A stretch of 64,000 nucleotides of DNA, from the NCBI GenBank assembly GCA_963815655.1, contig CAWFHK010000001.1:4340001-4404000 (forward strand). Reading direction: 5' to 3'. Within the stretch, counting starts at the first letter, position 1. Each line of letters starts with the position of its first letter. Positions 8,461 to 17,681 of the stretch are shown piece after piece. The position numbers and the translations under genes were made by a program. Origin of the DNA: JAWOLE01 sp963815655 (lineage in GTDB: Bacteria; Acidobacteriota; Thermoanaerobaculia; UBA5066; Gp7-AA6). The notes under the pieces are model-generated. The model was not told the DNA's origin and ran no database searches. It saw only the letters and a program-made list of their open reading frames with translations.

Positions 8461-10659
8461 GTGGTCGCGCGCCGCACGGTGCTGTCCGGTGTCCTGGGCG
8501 CCGCGGCGCTCGTCCCGGCGCTTCTGTGGCTGTCTCCGGCCCTCTTCGGGAGGCAGGCTCCTTCCTTGCGCGATCAGGGCGACTTCTTCTTTCCTCTCAA
8601 GCTCTACACGGCGGACCGGATCGGCTCGGGGGAGATTCCTCTCTGGAATCCCCTCTCGGGACTCGGCGAGCCCTGGCTCGCCAGCGGACAGTCGGGAGTC
8701 TTCTATCCCCCCACGCTCCTCTTCCTGCTTCCGTCCGCGGCGCTCGCGGCGGGACTCTTCCTCCTGCTGCACTTCGCGATCGGGGTCTCCGGCGCGTGGC
8801 GGTTCCTCAAGGACGAGGCCGTCTCGGACGCGGGGGCGCTCTTCGGGGCCGCGGGGTACGGAGCCTGCGGATTCGCGGCGTCTCTGTCGGCCTACTGGAA
8901 CCACTTCGGCGCCTGGGCCTATCTGCCCTGGATCGCCGCGTGCGCGCGCTCGGGTCTGCGGTCGAAGACCTCGCGATTCGCGATGGCGGTTGCGGTCGGG
9001 CTGCAGGCGTCGGCGGGCAGCCCGGAGTTGTCGGCGGCGACGCTCTGCGTCGCCGCGCTCTTTGCCTGGCAGTCGCGGCGGGAGACCTCGGGATGGCTCG
9101 ATCCGCCGCTCCGGACGCGGCTCCTTGGTCTGGCCCGGGCCGCCGGGCTCGGACTGGCGCTGGCGGGGGTCACGCTCGTCCCGATGGCGGAGCTTGCTCT
9201 GCACTCGGAGCGGCGGGCCCCGCTTCCGATCGTGGAGCGCGATCGCGGCTCCGTCGGGTTGTCCGCGCTCTCCTCCGGACTCGGTCTGTCCGGCGGCCCG
9301 AGCGGTTCGGACTACCTCGCCTCTCTCTACGCGGGACCGCTGATGCTCTGCGCGGTGGCCGCCGCTTTCGTGGAGGTCGAACGGCGCCGCCTCGCGCTCC
9401 TGCTGGCTGCCGTCGCCGTGGCCGGTATCCTGTTGAGCATGGCGGCTCCTCCGGGTCCCTGGCTCCGGTCCCTGCCTTTTCTCGACCGCGTCCGGTACCC
9501 GGCCAAGGCCCTGGTCTGGACGTTCTTCGCCCTCCCGATGCTGGCGGGCATGGGAGCGGACTCCATCCGATTCGCTCTCGCAAGAGGGCGCGCCCTGTGG
9601 GTGGCCGGGATTGGGCTCGGCGCCATGGCTCTTCTTCTCTTCTCCCGCCAGCCGCCGGCCGCTCGCCTGGCGGAAGGGATCGGGCTGTCCGCACTCGTGT
9701 GGCTGGCGGTCTTCGGCGCGGGACCGCCATCCTCTGCCAAGCGCCCCCACGGCGCGCGCGGCCCCGTTCTCGAGACGGTCGCGGCCCTCTCCCTGACCGC
9801 CTCCCTGCTCCTCGCGGCACGCCCGGCGTTTCGTTTCGCGCCCGAGTCGGAGATCCGCCGGGTTCCCGAGTCCATTCCGTTCCTGACGCGCGTCAACGGG
9901 CGGGTGCTCACGCCGCCGCCGCTCGATCTGGCCACCTGGGTCCTGCGCGACGCCCGCTTCGACGCCGCCACCCTGCGCCGCCAGCGCGAGGCGCTCCTCG
10001 GGTACACGAATCTCCTTCCGCGGGTGGCGACCGTCCGCACAGCTTCGGCGCTTCCCACGCGGGCGCAGGAGAGGATCGCCGCCTCCATCGACGCGGGAGA
10101 CCCCGTGCGCGCGGCGGGAGCGGTGGCCGGGCGCGTGCTGTGGTCCCCGTTTCTCCCGGCGAACCTGGGCCTGCGCACCGTCGGCGAGTTCTCCCGCGCG
10201 CCGCTGAATCCGTATCGCTCGAGGCTCTCCTTCGTCCCGGGATACCGCATCGAAGCGGACCCGGCCCGCGCCTGGGCCAGGGCGGCTCGCGGCGAGCTCG
10301 ACTGGTCGCGCGAGGTCTTCCTCGACCGCCAGCCCGAGCCCCGTCCCATGGCCGGGGAGAAGCGCTCCTTCGTCGTCGCCCGGATCGCCGAGGATCGCCC
10401 CGAGCGGGTCGTCGCGGATGTCAACTCGGGAGCGGCCGGCATTCTCGTCCTGGCGGACCTCGACTACCCCGGATGGAAGGCCGCCGTGGACGGGCATCCG
10501 GCCCCGATCCTGACGGCCGACGGCTGCCTGCGCGCGGTCGCGCTGCCGGCCGGATCGCACCGCGTCGTCTTCCGCTACCGGCCCGTTTCCTTCTACGCGG
10601 GGGCGGCGCTCTCCCTGCTCGCCCTCGCGACGCTCGTCTGGATGCTCAACCGCGTCTGA
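8461..10659 (+). CDS. YfhO-like polytopic membrane glycosyltransferase (second copy)
   Basis: 732 residues, similar in layout to the protein at 3981. It has an N-terminal membrane segment, then FFFPLKLYTADRI and GEIPLWNPLSGLGEPWLASG, which parallel the YfhO motif of the first copy. A run of membrane segments follows, then a soluble domain (DYPGWKAAVDGHPAPI, as in other YfhO-like C-termini) and a final membrane helix. GTG start; no good ribosome-binding site seen. It sits directly downstream of pilA and upstream of the prepilin peptidase, which invites the idea that it helps glycosylate pilin or another surface polymer, but nothing in the sequence proves this. Confidence 0.75.
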   Translation: MVARRTVLSGVLGAAALVPALLWLSPALFGRQAPSLRDQGDFFFPLKLYTADRIGSGEIPLWNPLSGLGEPWLASGQSGVFYPPTLLFLLPSAALAAGLFLLLHFAIGVSGAWRFLKDEAVSDAGALFGAAGYGACGFAASLSAYWNHFGAWAYLPWIAACARSGLRSKTSRFAMAVAVGLQASAGSPELSAATLCVAALFAWQSRRETSGWLDPPLRTRLLGLARAAGLGLALAGVTLVPMAELALHSERRAPLPIVERDRGSVGLSALSSGLGLSGGPSGSDYLASLYAGPLMLCAVAAAFVEVERRRLALLLAAVAVAGILLSMAAPPGPWLRSLPFLDRVRYPAKALVWTFFALPMLAGMGADSIRFALARGRALWVAGIGLGAMALLLFSRQPPAARLAEGIGLSALVWLAVFGAGPPSSAKRPHGARGPVLETVAALSLTASLLLAARPAFRFAPESEIRRVPESIPFLTRVNGRVLTPPPLDLATWVLRDARFDAATLRRQREALLGYTNLLPRVATVRTASALPTRAQERIAASIDAGDPVRAAGAVAGRVLWSPFLPANLGLRTVGEFSRAPLNPYRSRLSFVPGYRIEADPARAWARAARGELDWSREVFLDRQPEPRPMAGEKRSFVVARIAEDRPERVVADVNSGAAGILVLADLDYPGWKAAVDGHPAPILTADGCLRAVALPAGSHRVVFRYRPVSFYAGAALSLLALATLVWMLNRV

Positions 10660-10675
10660 CCAATCGCGTGACGAC

Positions 10676-11470
10676 GTGACCACTCTCTTCGAGACCTACG
10701 GCCTGTTCGGATGCGTCGCGGCGGGGCTCTTCGGACTCATCGTCGGGAGCTTCCTGAACGTCCTCGCGCATCGGCTTCCACGCGGAGAATCGGTCGTCTT
10801 TCCCGGGTCGCACTGTCCGGCCTGCGGCGCGGCGATCCTCGCGAGGGACAACATCCCGGTCGTCTCCTGGCTCGTTCTCGGAGGGCGCTGCCGGACCTGC
10901 GGAGCGCCGATCTCGGTCCGCTACCCGATGCTGGAGCTGGCCAACGGGGTCCTCTGGGCGCTCGTGTTTCTGCGGGCGCGGCAGTGGCCGGAGCTCGCCG
11001 GAGGGGTCTTCTTCGCGTCGGCGTGCCTCGCGCTCGCGGCGATCGACCTCGAGTTCATGATCCTGCCGGACAAGATCACGCTGACGGGGCTCGCCGCCGG
11101 CATTCTCCTCGCCTTCTTCTCGAAGACGAGAACCCCGGGCTCGGCGCTCCTCGGCGCCGCGGTCGGCGGGGGCGGCCTCTATCTCATCGCGTTTCTCTAC
11201 GAGAGAATCGCCGGGCACGAGGGGATGGGACTGGGGGACGTCAAGATGCTCGCGATGATCGGGGCCTTTCTGGGGCCGGCCGGGGTCCTGGTGTCGGTGC
11301 TCCTCGCCTCGCTCTCGGGAAGCGTCGTGGGGATCGCGGCGATGGTGCTCGGCCGAGGAGACCGGAAGATGCGCCTGCCGTTCGGGGTGTTTCTCGCGGC
11401 GGGAGCCGTCGCCGCCCTGTTCTTCGGCGACGGGCTTCTGACGCGTTATCGTGCCCTCTGGCCGGCATAA
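10676..11470 (+). CDS. pilD: Prepilin peptidase / N-methyltransferase PilD
   Basis: 264 residues, the normal length of bifunctional prepilin peptidases. The N-terminal methyltransferase domain carries two CxxC zinc motifs (Cys 47/50 and 72/75). The peptidase part has the two catalytic aspartates, in AIDLEFMILPDK near 123 and in the GxGD motif GMGLGDVKML near 188. About eight membrane segments. It cuts the leader of PilA and the minor pilins on the cytoplasmic side of the inner membrane and N-methylates the new Phe. GTG start, 16 bases after the YfhO-like gene. Confidence 0.95.
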   Translation: MTTLFETYGLFGCVAAGLFGLIVGSFLNVLAHRLPRGESVVFPGSHCPACGAAILARDNIPVVSWLVLGGRCRTCGAPISVRYPMLELANGVLWALVFLRARQWPELAGGVFFASACLALAAIDLEFMILPDKITLTGLAAGILLAFFSKTRTPGSALLGAAVGGGGLYLIAFLYERIAGHEGMGLGDVKMLAMIGAFLGPAGVLVSVLLASLSGSVVGIAAMVLGRGDRKMRLPFGVFLAAGAVAALFFGDGLLTRYRALWPA

Positions 11471-11480
11471 GGACGCGCGG

Positions 11481-12566
11481 ATGCGGACGCGGCGGGCCTC
11501 CGATTGGCTTCCGGCCGCCTCCTGCGGCGCCGCCATCTTCCTCGGGCTCGCGATGCGGCTCCTTCTCTCCGTTCTGGCGCCGGTGAGCGTGGACATGAAG
11601 GCCTACGGCGAGGTCGCCCGGATTCTCCGCGCCGGCAAGCCTCTCTATGACAGCACGGACCGTTACAACTATCCGCCCGTCTGGGCGGGCGTCATCGCGG
11701 CGATGGATCGCCTCTCGCGCGAGAGCGGGTTGCCGTTCCCGGCCCTGGTGCGCTCTCTTCTGACCCTCGTCGACGCGGCCTCGGCCGCGGTCCTGTGGCG
11801 GCTCGCCCGCGGACGCGCGCTCCCGGGTTCCTACGCCGCGGCCCTGTTTCTGACCAACCCGGTCTCCGTCTGGGTCACCTCGGTGCAGGGGCAGTTCGAC
11901 AACGTGAGCCTCCTCTTCCTGATCGCGGCGATCGCGGCCTTCCCCAACTCGGGCGGGACGGCGACCCGGCGTTCAGGCTGGCGCGCGGCTCTCCTTCTCG
12001 CTCTCTCCGTCGGCACCAAGCAGGTGACGGCGATCCATCCGCTTCTCTTCGTGCGCCGGCTCCGCTTTGCCGTGGCGGTTCCTTACGCCGTGGCCGCCCT
12101 CCTGTTTGTCCCCTATGCCCGGCAGTGGCGGGCCATCCGGGATCGCGTTCTCCTCTACAGGCCGGTGCCGCGCTCCTACGGCTTCGCCGAGTGGGTGCTC
12201 CTCGACTCCCGCGTCTGGGCCCCGCTGGCCCTCCTGGCTCTGGCGGCCGGCGTCGCGGCGGCATGGCTCCTGCGGCGATACGAAGACCCGGTCCGCTCGT
12301 GCCTCATTCTCTTTCTCATCGTGCTCTTCTTCGCGCCCGGGCTCGGGGCCCAGTATCTGGTCTGGCCCCTGACCCTGGGCGCGTTGACCGGCGGAGCGGG
12401 TTATCTTCTGGTTACGTTTTTCTCTCTCTCCTGGATCCTGGGGTCCCACTTCGGGGTACCGGGCAGCGGCCGGTGGATGGCGCACCTCATCTGGCTGTCG
12501 CTCGCCCTCTGGAGCTCCTTCGAGATCCGGGCCGCGCTCGCCGACCGCGGCCAGTGGGAAAGATGA
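11481..12566 (+). CDS. GT-C membrane glycosyltransferase, GT87/DUF2029-like
   Basis: About 361 residues with eight or more membrane segments. The first loop has D-M-K-A-Y (possible catalytic Asp), then DRYNYPPVWAG, SVQGQFDNVSLLFLIAA and GLGAQYLVWPLTLGAL, the kind of pattern seen in polyprenyl-phosphate-mannose-dependent GT-C enzymes. I prefer the ATG at 11481; a GTG at 11451 in the same frame would overlap pilD by 20 bases. It ends by ATGA overlap with the sensor kinase gene, so it is translationally coupled to pilus regulation. The acceptor is unknown. Confidence 0.65.
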   Translation: MRTRRASDWLPAASCGAAIFLGLAMRLLLSVLAPVSVDMKAYGEVARILRAGKPLYDSTDRYNYPPVWAGVIAAMDRLSRESGLPFPALVRSLLTLVDAASAAVLWRLARGRALPGSYAAALFLTNPVSVWVTSVQGQFDNVSLLFLIAAIAAFPNSGGTATRRSGWRAALLLALSVGTKQVTAIHPLLFVRRLRFAVAVPYAVAALLFVPYARQWRAIRDRVLLYRPVPRSYGFAEWVLLDSRVWAPLALLALAAGVAAAWLLRRYEDPVRSCLILFLIVLFFAPGLGAQYLVWPLTLGALTGGAGYLLVTFFSLSWILGSHFGVPGSGRWMAHLIWLSLALWSSFEIRAALADRGQWER

Positions 12567-14320
12567 CCGAGGTCCCGCGCTCCTTCCGGCGCGAGTCGCG
12601 GCTCTTCCTCTGGGTCGCCCTGCTCCTCATCCTCTTTCTCAACCTCGCGACTCTTCTCTTTCTCCGCGAGGGAGTGGACTGGGGCGGCGAGCAGATCGAA
12701 AAGCGCGCGGCGGAGATGCTCCGGCGGCTCTCGGCCGCCGGCGGCTCCAAGGACGCGCTCGAGCGCGCCGTCTCGGAGGCCGACGTCCTCTTCGTCGCCT
12801 TCTACGACGCGTCGGGGCGGCGCGTCCGGTCCGCGAGCCGGGGACTCGAGCCGCCCGTCGCGCTTCCCACGGCGCGGCCCGAGCCAGGGCGCTCGCGATT
12901 GGAGTGGAAGGAGCGCCCTTCGCTGCTGGTCGTGAGCCTGGCCTCCTCCGGCGGCTTCGTCGTCGTGGCGCTCGACCCGGGGCGGGGCGGATCCTTGCGG
13001 TCCTTCGCGCAGCGGCTGACCGTTCTCGTCCCGGTCGTCGGCGTGGCGCTGGCCGTTCTCGCGTGGCTCTACCTGCGCTCGCTGCTCCGGCCCTACGAGC
13101 GCCTGCTCGCGGCGGCGGGAGCCGCGCCGGAAGAGACCCCGTCCGGCAAGCCGCCCGTCGACGAGAGGGATTTCCTGATGGCCCGCTTCGAATCCACCAT
13201 CGCCGCGCTGTCGCAGAAGGAGCAGGAGCTCGAGCGGTTCGCGCGGGCGGAGAAGGAGCGCGCCGACGACCTGGAGATCGCCGCCCGCACGCTGGCGCGC
13301 CATCTGCCGACGGGGCTCCTCTCCGTGGACCGCGACGGCCTCGTCGTCGAGCTGAACGAATCCGGGAGCCAGATCCTGGGTTTGTCGGAAGCGGTCAAGG
13401 GAAGGCCCGGCGCCTCGGTCCTCTCCGGAATCCCCGAATTGCGCGACCTCGTCGCCTCCGTCCTTCGCGATCGCGGCGCCGTCAACCGGCGCGAGATCCG
13501 CTGGCGCCACCGGGACGGAGAGCGCGTGATCGGGGTCATGGCGACCCCCGCCACCGGGGGCGACGGCCGTTTCCTGGGGGTCCTCGCGCTCTTCACCGAC
13601 GTCTCCGAGGTGCGTCAATTGGAGGCGCGCGTCGCGCTCGCCCGGCACCTGGCCGACCTCGGCAATGTCTCGGCCGGGGCCGCCCACGAGTTTCGCAACG
13701 CGGCAGCGGCCATCGACGGGTTCGCCGAGCTCGCGATGCGTCATCCGGAGCGGGCCGCCGAGCATCTGAAGGCGATTCGCCGCGAGGCCCAGGAAATGAG
13801 TCGCGTCACGAGCGACTTCCTCCTCTTCGCTCGGCCTCAGGGTTTCGTGCCGGAGAGGGTCGCCCTGCTGGGGGTCGCGCAGGCGGCGGCAGGGGAGACC
13901 GAAAGGGCTTGCGCCGGGCTCTCCGTCGAGCGCCGCGGGGAGTTCCCCGAAGTCTCCGGGTCTTCGGTGCTCCTGCGTCGCGCGCTCGTCAACCTCCTGC
14001 GCAACGCCGCCGAGGCCACGCCGCCGCAACGGCGGGGCGAGGAGGGCGCGATCCTGCTCGAAGGGAGAGCGGCGGGAGGCGAAGTCCTGCTCCTCGTCGG
14101 CGATCGGGGACCCGGCGTGGACTCCTCGCAGCGGGAGAAGATCTTCCTCCCGTTCTACTCGACCAAGCCCGACGGCGTCGGCTTCGGTCTCGCGATCGTG
14201 GCGCGGATCGCGCAGCTCCACGGCGGAACCGTCGAGGTCACCGACAGGCCGGCGGGAGGGTCTTTCTTCACCCTTCGCCTTCCCGCAGAGCCTCGGGGAG
14301 AGCCAACCTCCGGGGCCTGA
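12563..14320 (+). CDS. Membrane sensor histidine kinase, PilS/NtrB-like
   Basis: 585 residues. Order: membrane helix about 14-34, extracytoplasmic sensing region to about 150, second membrane helix about 153-175, coiled coil, PAS domain about 240-345 (PTGLLSVDRDGLVVELNESG), HisKA with phospho-acceptor His375 in AAHEFRN, and HATPase with the N box LLRNAAEA and G boxes DRGPGVDS and GFGLAIVARI. The architecture matches NtrB-type kinases that pair with sigma-54 activators. The partner is probably the NtrC-type regulator at 25057, although ten genes lie between them. Placement beside pilD and the minor pilins supports a PilS role (inference). Confidence 0.85.
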   Translation: MTEVPRSFRRESRLFLWVALLLILFLNLATLLFLREGVDWGGEQIEKRAAEMLRRLSAAGGSKDALERAVSEADVLFVAFYDASGRRVRSASRGLEPPVALPTARPEPGRSRLEWKERPSLLVVSLASSGGFVVVALDPGRGGSLRSFAQRLTVLVPVVGVALAVLAWLYLRSLLRPYERLLAAAGAAPEETPSGKPPVDERDFLMARFESTIAALSQKEQELERFARAEKERADDLEIAARTLARHLPTGLLSVDRDGLVVELNESGSQILGLSEAVKGRPGASVLSGIPELRDLVASVLRDRGAVNRREIRWRHRDGERVIGVMATPATGGDGRFLGVLALFTDVSEVRQLEARVALARHLADLGNVSAGAAHEFRNAAAAIDGFAELAMRHPERAAEHLKAIRREAQEMSRVTSDFLLFARPQGFVPERVALLGVAQAAAGETERACAGLSVERRGEFPEVSGSSVLLRRALVNLLRNAAEATPPQRRGEEGAILLEGRAAGGEVLLLVGDRGPGVDSSQREKIFLPFYSTKPDGVGFGLAIVARIAQLHGGTVEVTDRPAGGSFFTLRLPAEPRGEPTSGA

Positions 14321-14363
14321 GCACTTTGGGCGAATCGGGCCCCGCTCGAGGGGGGATCGGTAT

Positions 14364-14378
14364 GTTACCTAAAGTAAC
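14364..14378. promoter_or_regulatory. Inverted repeat upstream of the minor pilin operon
   Basis: GTTAC at 14364-14368 and GTAAC at 14374-14378 form a perfect 5-bp inverted repeat in an unusually AT-rich stretch about 120 bases before the first minor pilin gene. It could be an operator or activator site; no T-run follows, so not a terminator. Confidence 0.3.
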
Positions 14379-14465
14379 GAGATTCTCACCTGCCCCGGGC
14401 CCGCGAGAATGTGCTAAGATTCGCATCTCACTTCAATAAAAAGGGTTATCCCAATCAGAGGCTCA

Positions 14466-14481
14466 GGGCACAGGAATCGCT
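14466..14481 (+). promoter_or_regulatory. Possible sigma-54 promoter of the minor pilin operon
   Basis: GGGCACAGGAATCGCT has the correct ten-base spacing between GG and GC and differs from the -24/-12 consensus at three positions. Transcription would begin only a few bases before the ATG at 14496, giving an almost leaderless message, which makes the call doubtful. No ribosome-binding site is visible before that ATG. Confidence 0.3.
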
Positions 14482-14495
14482 ACTGGTTCCACAGT

Positions 14496-15026
14496 ATGTC
14501 GCGTGCTGATGCAGTTTCTGTATCCAGAGGATTCAGCCTGTTCGAGCTGCTGGTCGTGCTCGTGATCCTCGGCCTCATCGCCACGGTCTCGATCCCCTGG
14601 ATCAACAAGATTCGCCGCCGCGCGGAGCTTCGCAGCGCGGCGATGGAGATCAGCACGACCCTCGTCGCGGCCCGGATGAAGGCGGTCAAACGGAACGTGA
14701 ACGCGAGAGTGGTCATCACGCCCGCCGCCTCTGTCTCCGACTTCAACAGGATCACCACGATCGAGGCGCCGCCGGACGTGGTGCCGACCCCGTCGGCGAA
14801 CCTCGCCCCCGATCTCCTCATCTCCGGCAAGACCCTCCGGTTCGTGGAGGCGCCCGACGGCCCGATCACCTTCAATGGAGCCGGCCGGCGGGTCGCCCCT
14901 CTCGCGCCGACACCCGGAATCATCGTGGTCGAGGGCCCGCTGGGCGGGGGCCCGGTCAACCAGATCACGATCGACACGAACGCCGCGGGGCGCGTCCGCG
15001 TGATCACACCGGTGATCTGGCAATGA
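14496..15026 (+). CDS. Minor pilin / pseudopilin, FimT/GspH type
   Basis: 176 residues. SRG is followed by FSLFELLVVLVILGLIATVSI, a class III prepilin signal with Gly at -1 and Glu at +5. The rest (RAELRSAAMEISTTLVAARMKAVKRN) is the GspH/FimT fold that usually forms the pilus tip complex. It is the first gene of a five-gene unit whose junctions overlap by ATGA or TTGA (to PilV at 15023, PilW at 15595, PilX at 17079, PilY1 at 17678). Substrate for the PilD enzyme. Confidence 0.85.
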   Translation: MSRADAVSVSRGFSLFELLVVLVILGLIATVSIPWINKIRRRAELRSAAMEISTTLVAARMKAVKRNVNARVVITPAASVSDFNRITTIEAPPDVVPTPSANLAPDLLISGKTLRFVEAPDGPITFNGAGRRVAPLAPTPGIIVVEGPLGGGPVNQITIDTNAAGRVRVITPVIWQ

Positions 15027-15598
15027 GGACCCCGGGCGTTCTCGAGCGGCGCGAACGGCGCGAGGCGGGGCTGACCATCGTCGAGATGCTCCTCGCCCTC
15101 GCGCTCCTCGCGTTCGTTCTGCTGGGCATCACGCCGCTCTTCATGGCGAGCGTCAAGTCCAACTACTCGGGCAACGAGTACACGAGCATCAACGTGCTCG
15201 CCCGCGACCGGCTCGAGCAGTTGATGAACCTGCCGTTCGACGACAACCAGCTGACGCCCGGCATCCACGCCAACGACCTGCCGGGAACGCTGCCGGATCC
15301 GACGACCGGGCGGCCGCCCGCGACCGGCGGTGTCCGCAATCCGTTCAGCGTGTGTTACCAGGTCTTTCAGTTCCGGCTCCCGACGGGCATCGCGGCCAAC
15401 GAATCCTTCGTGCCCGTAGCCATTGTCGACGCGGGCCAGGTCTTCTCGTACAAGCGGATCGACGTCACGGTGAAGGCGTCCCCCGGACAGCTCGGACCCG
15501 CGATCGGCATTCGCCAGTCCCGCGTCAGCGGGATTCTCTCCAATCCCTCCCCGGAGAATCCCAATTCGGCCCCCGATTCGGGAGGCTCCTGTCCATGA
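15023..15598 (+). CDS. Minor pilin, PilV-like
   Basis: 191 residues. A basic leader ending in EAG is followed by LTIVEMLLALALLAFVLLGI, with Glu at +5 but Leu rather than Phe at +1. After the helix, SVKSNYSGNEYTSINVLARDRLEQLMNLPFDDN is the usual PilV/PulI pattern. The ATG overlaps the stop of the preceding gene by four bases. Expected to sit in the tip or initiation complex with the PilW- and PilX-like proteins. Confidence 0.8.
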   Translation: MRTPGVLERRERREAGLTIVEMLLALALLAFVLLGITPLFMASVKSNYSGNEYTSINVLARDRLEQLMNLPFDDNQLTPGIHANDLPGTLPDPTTGRPPATGGVRNPFSVCYQVFQFRLPTGIAANESFVPVAIVDAGQVFSYKRIDVTVKASPGQLGPAIGIRQSRVSGILSNPSPENPNSAPDSGGSCP

Positions 15599-17082
15599 AG
15601 CGCCGCGCGCCATTGTCCCGGGCGGTTTCCCGCTGCGGGTTCTCGCTGGTCGAGATGATCATCGTGGTGTTCCTCCTCGCGCTGGCGATGCTCGGCATCC
15701 TCTCCGTCTTCGACGCGAGCGCCCGGATCAACAAGAGCGAGTCGGACATCGCCGACGCCCAGGGCGCGGTGCGCTACGGCATCTACTCGATGACGAGGGC
15801 GATCCGGATGGCGGGCTCGGGCGGACTCTACGTGACCCAGGCGGTCCTGAATCATCGGGACCCGCAGCTGCCGGGAGTCGCCGTCGTCAACGGCGTGGAT
15901 GACAACTCCTACGACAACGTCGAAGCGGGGACGAAGGTGACCTCGCTGACCGGGGACCTCGACGTCCGGCCCGGCACGGACATGATCGAGATCCGGGGCG
16001 TCATCAACTCCCCGCTCATCGGTTTCGACCTTTCGACCGGCTGCGCGCCGTGCAATCCGGTGCGGGATCCCACGGGCGGCTGCTCCCCCTGCGTCGACGA
16101 GGCCGCGGTCAACGCGGCGGCGACGACCCACACGCCGCATGTCAACGACGACGCGACCAACCGGCCCCAGTTCTCCCAGGTGGACGACTCCACGGCGGGA
16201 GCGGCCGACTCGAACACGGGTCGGATGTTTGTGCTCGTGGCCTTCAACGACGATGTCCACTCCCCCTGCTCGACGGTCGGGCCTCCGGCCTACCCGCTCT
16301 ACCCCCAGTCTCCCTACAACGTGGGGAGCATCTCGAGCCCGACCCGCCTCTCGACCGCGAGTCCGCCCACGTTCGGTCCCGTCAACTTCGCGGATGCCGT
16401 GGCCGTTCAGTTCAACTCCACTCCCGGCGGAAACGAGACCCCCGCCGAGGACGGGGGCGCGGCCCAGGGTTACAAGAACGTGCGGCATGCCGGGATCCTG
16501 GACGACCTGATCTTCTTCATAGACAACGGAAGCGATCCGAACCATCTGCATCCGTCGCTCGCCCAGGGCACTCGGCGCGGGGAAGCCTTCGACGTGGTGA
16601 CCCTGGCCGACGACGTCGAGGACATGCAGGTCGCGTACGGCGTGGATATCGACGGCAACGGCGAGATCAACCGCAGGACGGCGCCGACCTCCGACGATCC
16701 GGAGCTGAACCTGTCCTTTGAGCCCGGACAGGACGAGTGGGTCCCCAACGTGCCCGGCGCCGACAACCCGATCACCGGCAGCGCGGTCCCTTTCCAGGCG
16801 ACGGACTTCTACGATCTGCCGAACCACTGCCCGCGCCTGCACGCCGTGATGATCACGCTCGTGGCGAAGTCCCATGACCCGGACCTGACCTACAAGGCCC
16901 CCTCGGCGCTGGGGGTCCGCACGATGAACTCGCCGGTCACGGGCTCGCCGGCCCGGCTGATCACCGCCCAGTACACCGGGCTCCCGAACGCGACGTTCCG
17001 GCGCCGGGTCCAGACGCTCAAGATCAACCTGCGCAACTACTCCTACCAGGCGCTGGCTCCGGTGCCGACTCCCACGCCATGA
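15595..17082 (+). CDS. Minor pilin, PilW-like
   Basis: 495 residues. The leader ends in SRCG and is followed by FSLVEMIIVVFLLALAMLGI, with Glu at +5. The region DAQGAVRYGIYSMTRAIRMAGSGG is typical of PilW, the largest minor pilin. It has a long C-terminal domain with two Cys-rich clusters (GCAPCN and GCSPCVDE) near residues 145-165. Longer than classical PilW proteins. Overlaps both neighbours by ATGA. Probably part of the tip complex that holds the PilY1-like adhesin. Confidence 0.8.
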   Translation: MKRRAPLSRAVSRCGFSLVEMIIVVFLLALAMLGILSVFDASARINKSESDIADAQGAVRYGIYSMTRAIRMAGSGGLYVTQAVLNHRDPQLPGVAVVNGVDDNSYDNVEAGTKVTSLTGDLDVRPGTDMIEIRGVINSPLIGFDLSTGCAPCNPVRDPTGGCSPCVDEAAVNAAATTHTPHVNDDATNRPQFSQVDDSTAGAADSNTGRMFVLVAFNDDVHSPCSTVGPPAYPLYPQSPYNVGSISSPTRLSTASPPTFGPVNFADAVAVQFNSTPGGNETPAEDGGAAQGYKNVRHAGILDDLIFFIDNGSDPNHLHPSLAQGTRRGEAFDVVTLADDVEDMQVAYGVDIDGNGEINRRTAPTSDDPELNLSFEPGQDEWVPNVPGADNPITGSAVPFQATDFYDLPNHCPRLHAVMITLVAKSHDPDLTYKAPSALGVRTMNSPVTGSPARLITAQYTGLPNATFRRRVQTLKINLRNYSYQALAPVPTPTP

Positions 17083-17681
17083 GAAAGTGTCGTTCGCGAT
17101 CGGTCATGCGACTCGCCCGGCGAGGCCCGGCCGCGGCCGTCCGGTCGAAGGCGGGCGAGCGGGGCGCCGCGCTCGTGATCGCGATCCTCGTGCTCGCGAT
17201 CCTGACCGTCATCGGCATCGCGCTGATGCTCGTGACGAGCACGGAGTCGCGCATCGCGGCCAACGAGTGGTCCATCAACCGGGCCTTCTACGCGTCCGAT
17301 TCGGGGATCCGATGGGGGGGGGTCGAGATGGCGAACCCCCAGGACTTCCTCCGGCGGCCCGAGTTCGGGGGGGCGCCCCCGAGCCCGAGGCTTCCCTTCG
17401 GCACGGTCTTCTTCCAGCTCCCGAGCCACCGGAGCGCGTTCGGGAGCCTCTTCACGGCCGATCTGCCCGGCGGGGACATCGCCGTGAGAATCCAGACGCC
17501 GAGCCTCCTCGGCCGGCGGCACGCTCCGGGCGGCCGGATCAACGAAGGGGATGAGAAGGCGCAGTTCCTCTACGCCTACGAGTTGCGCAGCGCGTCGAGC
17601 GACCAGGCTTTCGCGCAGTATTCCAAGGCACTGGTTGCCGACGTCGAGGTCGGGCCGCTGCCGGCGAGGTTGCCGTTTTGA
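17079..17681 (+). CDS. Minor pilin-associated protein, PilX-like
   Basis: 200 residues. A basic N-terminus with GERGAALVIAILVLAILTVIGIALMLV is followed by TSTESRIAANEWSINRAFYASDSGI, the PilX N-terminal pattern. As in other PilX proteins, the +5 Glu is absent, so it may be processed differently or need partners to enter the pilus. Its stop overlaps the TTG start of the PilY1-like gene. Confidence 0.8.
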   Translation: MRKCRSRSVMRLARRGPAAAVRSKAGERGAALVIAILVLAILTVIGIALMLVTSTESRIAANEWSINRAFYASDSGIRWGGVEMANPQDFLRRPEFGGAPPSPRLPFGTVFFQLPSHRSAFGSLFTADLPGGDIAVRIQTPSLLGRRHAPGGRINEGDEKAQFLYAYELRSASSDQAFAQYSKALVADVEVGPLPARLPF

